Below, one piece after another: positions 8,039-15,355 of a stretch of 64,000 bases of DNA. The stretch lies in assembly GCF_947501385.1 (NCBI RefSeq), contig NZ_CANMVP010000020.1:1-64000 (forward strand), written 5' to 3'. Below the pieces are notes generated by a model that worked only from the letters and a program-made list of their open reading frames with translations, made no database searches and was not told the DNA's origin. A program made the translations under genes and the position numbers. Numbering within the stretch: position 1 is the stretch's first letter; the number at the start of each line of letters is the position of its first letter. This DNA comes from an uncultured Polaribacter sp. Lineage in GTDB: Bacteria; Bacteroidota; Bacteroidia; Flavobacteriales; Flavobacteriaceae.

Positions 8039-9019
8039 CTAATTATTCAATTTTTTTGACTTTTCCATAAATTTCTTTTCTTCAATTGTATTTCCTAAAC
8101 CTTTATAAGAAACAGACATTTCTTTATAAAAATCTGCTTCCATAGCATCTTCAATAACAAAATCGATACCATTTTTTAAAATCTCTAGTGCTTTTTTAAA
8201 TTCTTTTTTTGAATTTAGTGCTTTCCCGTTTATCAAATAGACAAATGGCTGTGCAGGAAAAAGAGAAATACCTTCTTTACTATACTGTAAAAGCTGTGCT
8301 GTATTGTTTTTAGATTGTTCTAAAATTTGTTTTAACAGCAGATAAGATTTATCAGATTTAAATTTTACTATTAAATCTTCTTCAATATTAATTACTTCCT
8401 TTTTTACTTTAGGATTTTTACGCTGCTCGATACTATCTTTTATTCTTTTTAGGTTTGAAGAAAGTGCGTTTTCTTTTTCTAAAAGATTCATTAAAGTTAA
8501 AGCAGCCTTAGTATTTCTATTTTGTAAATGAAGTCTTACTAAATATTCTCTTTCTTTAGGATTTGAAGCAATAATTTTTTGCTGCTTTTTTATCGCTTCA
8601 GTATAATTTCTTTCTTTTACTAGAATTTTTACCAAATGTTTTTGCATCCAAAGATTATCTGCATCTTTAGCCAAAGCTCTTCTTATGTATTCTTTTGCTA
8701 AAAGTGTTTTATTTAAAAATAAGTAGTTTTTAGAAAATTCAAAAAAAACGGTTAGATTGTTTGGCAATATTTGATTGCAACTTTCTAAATTTTCGATCGA
8801 TTTTTGGTAGTTTCCAATCGCTTTCTGAGACAACGCTTTAAAGAAAAATTGCTGAAATTTCAACTCTTTTTCTTCGCTTACATCTACTGCTGCAGGAATG
8901 CTGTCTTGTGCAAAATATTTTAGAGAAATTAGAAAAAAGAGCAAAGAAAAAAGAGACATCTTAAAATAATTTAAGGGTCTCTCATTGCTACTTTTTATGT
9001 TCTTTTTTCTAAAAACCAT
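8039..9019 (-). CDS. Exported TPR-repeat protein
   Basis: The 326-residue product has a signal peptide or anchor (hydrophobic residues about 21-38, ending YFAQ) and helical TPR-like repeats over most of the rest (for example IGNYQKSIENLESCNQILP, and TLLAKEYIRRALAKDADN). It is likely a periplasmic or outer-membrane scaffold protein. The ATG at 9019 overlaps the previous stop as TAATG, which favours this start, although the methionine at residue 21 would give a more conventional signal peptide. Partners are likely the DUF4292 and EnvC-like products of the same operon. Confidence 0.85.
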   Translation of the reverse strand: MVFRKKNIKSSNERPLNYFKMSLFSLLFFLISLKYFAQDSIPAAVDVSEEKELKFQQFFFKALSQKAIGNYQKSIENLESCNQILPNNLTVFFEFSKNYLFLNKTLLAKEYIRRALAKDADNLWMQKHLVKILVKERNYTEAIKKQQKIIASNPKEREYLVRLHLQNRNTKAALTLMNLLEKENALSSNLKRIKDSIEQRKNPKVKKEVINIEEDLIVKFKSDKSYLLLKQILEQSKNNTAQLLQYSKEGISLFPAQPFVYLINGKALNSKKEFKKALEILKNGIDFVIEDAMEADFYKEMSVSYKGLGNTIEEKKFMEKSKKLNN

Positions 9020-10035
9020 TAAGTTAATTCTGTATAATCGCCAATACTTACAGAGGTGAAATTACCATCAAATTTTGCGAAATTACCAATCATTGCATTG
9101 TCTAATTTTGCATTAGAAATGGTCACATTGGTTTGAATTAATGAATTTGTGATGGTCGCATTTTCTACAATACTATTTTCCCCTATGGAAACATAGGGTC
9201 CTATTTTTGTATTTTTTAGCACTACATTTTTCCCAATATAGCAAGGCTGAATAATCTCTGAATTCTCTAATACAACGTCTTTAGAAACTAAATTATTTCC
9301 TGCCTTGTGTTCAAATTCTAAAACCTGTTTGTTTGTATCTACAGTGGGGTCTTTTTTTCCACAATCCATCCAAGTATCTACCGTTCCTGGAATAAATTTT
9401 GCGCCTTCATTTTTGAGCGTTTCTAAAACATTGGTCAATTGAAATTCACCGTGTTCTTTTAAATCGTTATCTATTAAATATTGAATTTCTTTCTTTACAC
9501 GATCTCCATCTTTAAAATAATAAATCCCAATTATTGCTAAATCCGAAACAAATTTTGTTGGTTTTTCTACAAAATCTTTAATATAACCATCTTGTAATTT
9601 CACAACTCCAAAGGCACTAGGATCTGCTACCTGTTTTACCCAAATTGCGCCATCGGCATTTGCATCTAACTTAAAATCTGCCTTAAATAAAGTATCTGCA
9701 AACGCAACCACACAAGGTCCGCTTAAAGAATCTTTAGCGCAAAAAATAGCATGGGCTGTACCCAAAGCCTCTTCTTGAACATAAACAGAACCTTTTGCGC
9801 CTAACTCTTTAGCGATCTTTAAAAGATTCTCTTTCGTATTTGACGGAAACCCCTTTTTTGCAGGCCCTATAATAAAGGCAATTTCATCTATTTTTTCATC
9901 AATTACAGACGAGATATCTTCTACCAATCTTTGTACAATTGGCTTTCCTGCGATTACTGTTAAAGGTTTAGGAACCGTTAATGTGTGTGGTCTCAAACGA
10001 GAACCAATTCCTGCCATCGGAACAATTATTTTCAT
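9019..10035 (-). CDS. Sugar-phosphate nucleotidyltransferase with left-handed beta-helix tail
   Basis: The 338-residue cytoplasmic enzyme has an N-terminal nucleotidyltransferase domain (KIIVPMAGIGSRLRP at 2-16, KPLTVIAGKPIV, EEALGTAHAI, FADTLF, FVEKP) and a C-terminal hexapeptide-type beta helix (about 240-338, SEIIQPCYIGKNVVLKNTKI). Such proteins make an NDP-sugar from NTP and sugar-1-phosphate. The domain layout recalls GlmU or archaeal dual-function enzymes, but the sugar cannot be told. The frame extends to a TTG at 10050, but that codon lies inside a TAATTTTG promoter element, so ATG 10035 is chosen. It is the first gene of the operon that ends with the EnvC-like gene. Confidence 0.9.
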   Translation of the reverse strand: MKIIVPMAGIGSRLRPHTLTVPKPLTVIAGKPIVQRLVEDISSVIDEKIDEIAFIIGPAKKGFPSNTKENLLKIAKELGAKGSVYVQEEALGTAHAIFCAKDSLSGPCVVAFADTLFKADFKLDANADGAIWVKQVADPSAFGVVKLQDGYIKDFVEKPTKFVSDLAIIGIYYFKDGDRVKKEIQYLIDNDLKEHGEFQLTNVLETLKNEGAKFIPGTVDTWMDCGKKDPTVDTNKQVLEFEHKAGNNLVSKDVVLENSEIIQPCYIGKNVVLKNTKIGPYVSIGENSIVENATITNSLIQTNVTISNAKLDNAMIGNFAKFDGNFTSVSIGDYTELT

Positions 10036-10047
10036 ACTCTTTTTTAT

Positions 10048-10055
10048 CAAAATTA
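10048..10055 (-). promoter_or_regulatory. -7 element (TAATTTTG) of the nucleotidyltransferase operon
   Basis: This matches TAnnTTTG on the minus strand, 12 bases before ATG 10035, and implies a very short leader. It also rules out the TTG at 10050 as a start codon. Confidence 0.45.
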
Positions 10056-10210
10056 AAAATGCAATATACCATTTATTAAAAAGATTCTAAAACAATTGAG
10101 ATGATTAAAAAATGACATCAAAATAGGAAGTTTAACGTTACTGCAATCTCTAAAAAAGATCAAAAGATAAAAATGCATGTTAAAAATAATTTTTGAAACA
10201 CCCCTTAAAG

Positions 10211-10310
10211 GCAAGCATGGTTTCATTTTAAAAAACAGCCTATCCCTGAATTCAGGGATACCCACCCCTGAATTCAGGGATATCAAAAAAACACTGTTTT
10301 CAGGGATTGA
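10211..10310 (+). repeat. Three-dyad regulatory element, copy 1
   Basis: The same ~100-bp element recurs at 15118-15216 in the same orientation. It contains a 20-bp perfect palindrome TATCCCTGAATTCAGGGATA (10241-10260), a second core CCCTGAATTCAGGG (10266-10279) and a third, imperfect one CACTGTTTTCAGGG (10292-10305). Dyad centres are 22 and 26 bp apart in both copies. The last arm abuts the TTG of a promoter-like sequence. This looks like a binding array for a dimeric regulator; the regulator is unknown. Confidence 0.85.
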
Positions 10311-10337
10311 ATTAAATTTAAAATTTTAGTATGTTTG
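10307..10337 (+). promoter_or_regulatory. Promoter of the large secreted-protein gene (TTG-N20-TATGTTTG)
   Basis: TTG at 10307-10309 and TATGTTTG at 10330-10337 are separated by 20 bases, within the Bacteroidota sigma consensus range. The dyads would then be centred near -45, -71 and -93, positions suited to an activator. The leader to the ATG at 10443 is about 100 bases. Confidence 0.6.
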
Positions 10338-10442
10338 ACAAGTTATTAATAAAAATTTAAGATATTTTAATAAGTTTTTATCAATATAATTAATATAGTT
10401 TAAATATTTTATAGAAACCCTTAATTAAAAAACACTCTTTAC

Positions 10443-13400
10443 ATGAAAAAAAAAGACTTCAGAACCTTACTAATTGGCGGAGTTGCTATGGTATCAATCA
10501 CGCTCTTTTTAGCAAGAAATTCTTTTACAAATGATGAAAAAGATTCAACTTTATCACAAAGAAAAAAGTTAGAAAATTTTGTAAAAAACAGTCCTTATCA
10601 AGAAACCTTAAAATGGGACAAGAAAAAAAGAAAACGAAACGGTTTGCCCCCAAATCGATATTTTGAACAAATGTGGGAGTTAACCATTAATCCTTCAACT
10701 GGACAATTAGATGATGGAGATTTAACGCAACTAAGAGAAAAACTAATACGTAAAAGACTTTCTAGAAAAAGCCCAGGAGATGCAACAAACGCATGGGAAG
10801 AAAGAGGTCCGAATAACGTAGGTGGTAGAACAAGAGTGATCATGTTCGATCCAAATGATGCAACAAACAATACCGTTTACGCAGGTGGCGTTTCTGGTGG
10901 ATTATGGAAAAACACCAACATTGCTAACTCAAGTTCACAATGGAGCAGAGTGCAAAACGTACCAGGAAATTTATCTGTAACCTCAATTACTGTAGATCCT
11001 AGAAATGCGAATACATGGTACGTTGGTACTGGAGAACAATACACCGCTGGTGATGTTGTTGGTAATGGTGTATATGTAACTACAAATGGTGGAGGTACAT
11101 GGACTGCTTTAACAATTCCTGCTTCAGGACCAGATTCTTTTGACTACAATGCATCTAACTTGTTTTTAAAAGGTATCTACTATGTAAACGATGTTTTAGC
11201 ATGGGATAATGGAAGTGCTACAGAACTTTTTGTTGCAATAGGCGCAAGTGTTTATGGAGATTCTTCTAGCCCAAGAAATTGGCTAGGCTTACAATCTGCA
11301 GGTATTTACAGATCTACGAATAATGGTACTACTTGGAGCAGAATAGAATCTGCAAATCTTTCACATTCTTTTGGAGGCGCTACTTACTACTACATTCCTA
11401 ACGATTTAGAAGTTGGCGCAGATAACAAACTTTGGATGGGTACAATCAGTTCTCCATTAGGAGAAGGTGGAGGAAGAGTGTATAGCTCTACAGATGGTGC
11501 TACTTGGACAGAAGCTGCAGCATCTCCTTTAACCGATTCTAACAGAGTAGAATTAGAACCATCTGCAACAAACGGAAATAAACTATATGCCTTAACACAA
11601 GGTGTAAGTGCTCCTGTTCATATTTATGAAACAACAAATGGCTTTGGAAGCATCACTACAAAAGCTTTACCAAATGATGCAGATACGGGAATTTCAGCAA
11701 ATGATTTTACACGTGGACAAGCATTTTATGATTTAGTCATTGAAGCAGATCCTGCCAATGATAATATTTTATATGTGGGTGGTATCGATTTATTTAAATC
11801 TACAAACAGTGCAAGTTCTTGGTCTCAATTATCACATTGGTATGGTGGCTTCGGACAACCAAATAATGTACATGCAGATCAACATTCTATTGCTTTTGGT
11901 AATAATGATGCATCTAAAGTTTTATTTGGAAATGATGGTGGCATCTTTTATTCTGGAAATTCAGGAAGCACAATAGGTGCAAGAAATAACAACTACAATG
12001 TAACTCAATTTGTAAAAGCCAGTATTGGTCCAGATGGTGTTGGAGATGTAAATGGAATTTTCTCTGCAGGTGCTCAAGACAACGGAACACAAGCTTTTAG
12101 AGATGCAAACACTGCCAACGGTATCAATTCTTCGGAAGAGTTAAGTGACGGTGATGGGTTTTATACTTTTGTAGACAAAGACGGTCAATATATGATTGCA
12201 ACCTATGTAAATAATGTGATCTATAGATTTAGTTTACCTTGGAATGGACAAGGAAGAATTGATGGTGGTGCAACTACATTATCGAGTGATCAAAGTACAG
12301 GAGATTTTGTAAATCCTATGGATTATGATAGTGATGCAAACAGATTATTATCTAATAAATCTACAGGAACAAGCAATGCTATTTTAAGTATAAACGTAGC
12401 TTCAAACAGCAATGGAACTTTAACCAATGCTGCCTTAACAGCTAGTCCAACAGCATTTAGAGCTTCTCCTTTTGCATCAAACACTTGGTATGTTGGGTTG
12501 TCAAATGGTGGTTTGGTAAAACTTACAAATGTTACCAATAGTTCGGCAACATTTACCACGATTGCCAATCCTTTTGTGGGAGCTGTGTCATCTGTAAGGT
12601 TTGGAGAAACTGCAAATGATTTAGTTGTAACGATCCACAATTATGGAGTTGCTAGTGTTTGGTATTCTTCAAATGATGGAACTTCTTGGGCTAACAAAGA
12701 AGGAAATTTACCGAACATTCCTGTAAGAGACTTCTTGTTGAATCCTTTAGCAACTAATGAAGCAATTATTGCAACTCAATTAGGAGTTTGGTCTACAGAA
12801 AATTTTAATGATGCTAGTCCTAACTGGTCTCAATCTTATAATGGTATGAGTGATGTAAGTGTTACTTCTTTAGATTATTGGGATGTTTCTGGTGACAATG
12901 TTACTAATAAAATCATCGCATCAACTTATGGTAGAGGCGTATTTACAGGTACATTTACCTCTTCTTCTGCGCCAGATACTGAAGCACCTACTGCACCCAC
13001 AAATGTAATTGCTTCTAACATTACAGAAAATTCGATAAATCTATCTTGGAATGCAGCAACAGATAATATTGGTGTTGCAGGTTACGATGTGTATAGCAAT
13101 GGGTCTTTACAAACCACAGTTGCAAACACCTCATTTGTAGCAACAGGTTTAACTGCAAATACCAGTTATTCTTTTTATGTAATTGCCAAAGATGCTTCTG
13201 GAAATAGTTCTTCTGCAAGTGCAACCATAAGCGCTTCTACGTTAGCGCCAGATACAACGGCACCAACAGCACCAACTTCTTTAACTTCAACAGGAAATAC
13301 AGATACAAGTGTTAGTTTAAGTTGGAATGCTGCTACAGACAACGTTGCAGTAACTTCTTATGATATTTTAAGAGGAACTACAATTGTTGGTAATACAGTA

Positions 13401-15086
13401 AACACCTCTTTTACGGTGAACGGATTGACTTCTAATACTGCCTATTCTTTTTCTGTAAAAGCAAAAGACGAAGCTGGTAATATTTCTAACGCAAGTAACG
13501 CTATAAATGTTACAACAGATGCAACCGCAATAAATTATTGTACTTCACAAAGTTCTAATACGAATGACGAATATATAAGTAACGTTCAATTAGGTGGAAT
13601 AGACAATAGTTCAGGTGCACAGTTTTATTCGGACTTTACAGGAATTTCAACAACATTAACAAAAGGAAATTCTTATACCGTTACTGTGACACCAACTTGG
13701 ACAGGTACAATATATAATGAAGGCTATGCTGCTTGGATCGATTTCAATAAAGATGGTGATTTTACAGATGCTGGTGAACAAATTTTATCAGTTGCACCAA
13801 ATCAGAACACAACGGTTTCTGCATCTTTTACAGTACCTACAAATGCCATAGAAAACGCAACAAGATTAAGAGTTGCTATGAGCTACAACGCAATCCCTAC
13901 TTCTTGCCAGAGTTTTACTTATGGTGAAGTTGAAGATTATACGGTTAATTTAGCAGCATCTGGTCCAGATACTGAAGCTCCAACAAGTCCTTCAGCCCTG
14001 GCTGGAACAAATGTTACAGAAAGCGCTGTAGATTTATCTTGGACTGCTTCAACAGATAATGTGGGTGTTTCTAATTATGATGTATTCAGAAATGGAACGA
14101 ACATTACAACTGTTACTGAAACTATATACACAGCAACTGGTTTAGCAGAAAATACATCTTATGTATTTACAGTAAAAGCAAAAGATGCTGCGGGTAATAG
14201 TTCTAACAACAGCAATTCATTAACTATTACAACATTAGCGGCTCCTACTTGTTTCGACGGAATACAAAATGGAGATGAAACGGGTATAGATTGTGGTGGA
14301 AGTTCATGTGCACCTTGTCAATCTTCTGAGGTTATTTTAAATGAAGGCTTTTTTGAAACAGGTTTAGATAGCTGGACAGACGGTGGTTCTGATTGTGCAA
14401 GAGTTTCAACTTCTAATTCTTACGAGGGTTCGTACTCTATTAGATTAAGAGATAATTCTGGTACAGGCTCTGCAATGACGTTATCGAATATTAATTTAAC
14501 TTCATATACTCAAGTTAGCATCAACTTTTTCTTTTATGCAAATAGCATGGAAAATGGCGAAGATTTCTGGGTACGTTTTTACAACGGATCTTCTTGGTCT
14601 ACAGTTCAAACCTATGCAAGAGGTACAAATTTTAACAACAATACTTTTTATGAAGCAACTGTTGTTTTAGATGCTGCCAATTACAATTTTGCATCAAATT
14701 CAGGATTTAGATTTCAGAACGATGCTTCTGGTAATAATGATCAAGTTTATATAGATCAAGTTACTATTACAGGTGCTACAAACAGTAGTTCTGTAAATAG
14801 ATTAGAAGCTTTGAACTCGTTTAATACTTCATCAACAGAAAACTCAGAAGAAAATACTTTTGGTGACATTATTGTATATCCAATACCTGCTAAAAATACG
14901 TTAAACATAAACCCTAGTTATGGATTTAAGAATGCGTATAAAGTAATCGATTTAACAGGAAAAACAATTTTAAGTGGAAAATTATATAATCATGCGATCG
15001 ATATTTCGAGATTAAAAATTGGCGTCTATTTTGTAGAATTGTCTGACGAGGAAGAAACGGTCTTACAAAAATTCATTAAACATTAA
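10443..15086 (+). CDS. Large secreted propeller / fibronectin III / GEVED protein, T9SS type A
   Basis: This 1547-residue protein has an N-terminal signal/anchor (about 9-25). Residues 115-835 carry sortilin/VPS10- or BNR-like propeller repeats (STDGATWTEA, TTNGGGTWTAL, SSNDGTSWANK). Then come two FN3 domains (about 845-1025), a GEVED domain (about 1029-1172, ending YGEVEDYTV), a third FN3 (1178-1266), a cysteine motif GIQNGDETGIDCGG (about 1270-1295), a jelly-roll/CBM-like domain (1299-1445) and a type A sorting domain (about 1472-1547, IIVYPIPAKNTLNI to LQKFIKH). It should be exported by Sec and T9SS and displayed on the surface. No peptidase catalytic triad is evident, so enzyme or adhesin remains open. 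It is monocistronic, between two copies of the three-dyad element. Confidence 0.92.
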   Translation: MKKKDFRTLLIGGVAMVSITLFLARNSFTNDEKDSTLSQRKKLENFVKNSPYQETLKWDKKKRKRNGLPPNRYFEQMWELTINPSTGQLDDGDLTQLREKLIRKRLSRKSPGDATNAWEERGPNNVGGRTRVIMFDPNDATNNTVYAGGVSGGLWKNTNIANSSSQWSRVQNVPGNLSVTSITVDPRNANTWYVGTGEQYTAGDVVGNGVYVTTNGGGTWTALTIPASGPDSFDYNASNLFLKGIYYVNDVLAWDNGSATELFVAIGASVYGDSSSPRNWLGLQSAGIYRSTNNGTTWSRIESANLSHSFGGATYYYIPNDLEVGADNKLWMGTISSPLGEGGGRVYSSTDGATWTEAAASPLTDSNRVELEPSATNGNKLYALTQGVSAPVHIYETTNGFGSITTKALPNDADTGISANDFTRGQAFYDLVIEADPANDNILYVGGIDLFKSTNSASSWSQLSHWYGGFGQPNNVHADQHSIAFGNNDASKVLFGNDGGIFYSGNSGSTIGARNNNYNVTQFVKASIGPDGVGDVNGIFSAGAQDNGTQAFRDANTANGINSSEELSDGDGFYTFVDKDGQYMIATYVNNVIYRFSLPWNGQGRIDGGATTLSSDQSTGDFVNPMDYDSDANRLLSNKSTGTSNAILSINVASNSNGTLTNAALTASPTAFRASPFASNTWYVGLSNGGLVKLTNVTNSSATFTTIANPFVGAVSSVRFGETANDLVVTIHNYGVASVWYSSNDGTSWANKEGNLPNIPVRDFLLNPLATNEAIIATQLGVWSTENFNDASPNWSQSYNGMSDVSVTSLDYWDVSGDNVTNKIIASTYGRGVFTGTFTSSSAPDTEAPTAPTNVIASNITENSINLSWNAATDNIGVAGYDVYSNGSLQTTVANTSFVATGLTANTSYSFYVIAKDASGNSSSASATISASTLAPDTTAPTAPTSLTSTGNTDTSVSLSWNAATDNVAVTSYDILRGTTIVGNTVNTSFTVNGLTSNTAYSFSVKAKDEAGNISNASNAINVTTDATAINYCTSQSSNTNDEYISNVQLGGIDNSSGAQFYSDFTGISTTLTKGNSYTVTVTPTWTGTIYNEGYAAWIDFNKDGDFTDAGEQILSVAPNQNTTVSASFTVPTNAIENATRLRVAMSYNAIPTSCQSFTYGEVEDYTVNLAASGPDTEAPTSPSALAGTNVTESAVDLSWTASTDNVGVSNYDVFRNGTNITTVTETIYTATGLAENTSYVFTVKAKDAAGNSSNNSNSLTITTLAAPTCFDGIQNGDETGIDCGGSSCAPCQSSEVILNEGFFETGLDSWTDGGSDCARVSTSNSYEGSYSIRLRDNSGTGSAMTLSNINLTSYTQVSINFFFYANSMENGEDFWVRFYNGSSWSTVQTYARGTNFNNNTFYEATVVLDAANYNFASNSGFRFQNDASGNNDQVYIDQVTITGATNSSSVNRLEALNSFNTSSTENSEENTFGDIIVYPIPAKNTLNINPSYGFKNAYKVIDLTGKTILSGKLYNHAIDISRLKIGVYFVELSDEEETVLQKFIKH

Positions 15087-15113
15087 TTATTCATCAAAAA
15101 AAATGATCTCTAG

Positions 15114-15138
15114 AAATGCAAGTATAGCTTCATTTTTT
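15114..15138 (+). terminator. Intrinsic terminator of the large secreted-protein gene
   Basis: The hairpin has arms AAATG-c-AAG and CTTCATTT with a TATAG loop and runs into six T residues. It lies 28 bases after the stop codon and overlaps the left end of copy 2 of the three-dyad element. Confidence 0.55.
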
Positions 15139-15216
15139 AGGGGTCATATCCCTGAATTCAGGGATAGCTACCCCTGAATTCAGGGATACTAAAAAAACCC
15201 TGTTTTCAGGGATTGA
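15118..15216 (+). repeat. Three-dyad regulatory element, copy 2
   Basis: This is a near copy of 10211-10310. The 20-bp palindrome TATCCCTGAATTCAGGGATA is at 15147-15166, the second core CCCTGAATTCAGGG at 15172-15185 and the third, CCCTGTTTTCAGGG, at 15198-15211. Spacings of 22 and 26 bp are exactly kept although the linkers differ in sequence, which argues for selection on spacing. Confidence 0.85.
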
Positions 15217-15241
15217 CAAGTAATGTATTTTACTATATTTT
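15213..15241 (+). promoter_or_regulatory. Possible promoter after dyad copy 2 (TTG-N18-TATATTTT)
   Basis: TTG at 15213-15215 is followed after 18 bases by TATATTTT, one base short of TAnnTTTG. Its position relative to the dyads is the same as in copy 1. It would start RNA near 15247, ahead of the terminator and the ABC-F gene. Confidence 0.45.
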
Positions 15242-15274
15242 TACAACATCATAAGTCATTTAGTTTGCACCCTA

Positions 15275-15298
15275 ATGCAACCCCTAAAAATTAAATGA
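15275..15298 (+). CDS. Possible seven-codon leader ORF
   Basis: ATG at 15275 opens MQPLKIK and stops with TGA at 15296-15298, just before the terminator hairpin. A second ATG at 15295 overlaps that stop (ATGA) and runs 15 codons through the hairpin to TAA at 15340-15342. Such short ORFs arise by chance, but the position is that of ribosome-sensing leaders known for some ABC-F genes. Confidence 0.2.
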   Translation: MQPLKIK

Positions 15299-15303
15299 TT
15301 CAA

Positions 15304-15330
15304 AAACCCAAGCCTTTGCTTGGGTTTTTT
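15304..15330 (+). terminator. Strong intrinsic terminator upstream of the ABC-F gene
   Basis: A ten-bp stem AAACCCAAGC / GCTTGGGTTT with a CTTT loop is followed by a T tract. It lies 25 bases before the GTG start of the ABC-F gene and over 200 bases after the previous stop codon, so it ends a separate short transcript or works as an attenuator. Confidence 0.85.
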
Positions 15331-15355
15331 GTTTCTTTGTAAAAAAATACAAATA

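Larger units (their letters stand above)
10056..10442. other. Regulatory intergenic region between divergent units
   Basis: This gap of about 390 bases separates the leftward nucleotidyltransferase operon from the large secreted-protein gene. The left half (10056-10210) is plain AT-rich sequence in which I see nothing. The right half holds the three-dyad element (10211-10310), a promoter-like TTG-N20-TATGTTTG and a 100-base AT-rich leader. Confidence 0.6.
15247..15331 (+). ncRNA. Putative structured leader or small RNA ending in a terminator
   Basis: The predicted transcript of about 85 bases has an outer stem (TCATTTA at 15256 with TAAATGA at 15292), an inner stem (TTGCA at 15265 with TGCAA at 15276) and a terminal intrinsic terminator. 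It also contains a seven-codon ORF. It could be a free small RNA or an attenuator leader of the ABC-F gene that starts 25 bases after the terminator. Both the transcript and its function are inferred. Confidence 0.35.

Noticed and set aside
10053..10286. A 77-codon open frame on the minus strand
   Set aside because: It runs through the palindromic element and AT-rich leader DNA, has no family-like sequence, and begins inside the repeat; it is a chance frame.
10241..10306. Regularly spaced palindromes as a CRISPR array
   Set aside because: There are only three units, the spacers are 8-12 bases, and no cas genes are near; operator dyads explain them better.
15320..15355. Upstream TTG start for the ABC-F protein
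   Set aside because: It lies in the terminator hairpin and would add a phenylalanine-rich stretch not seen in the family.
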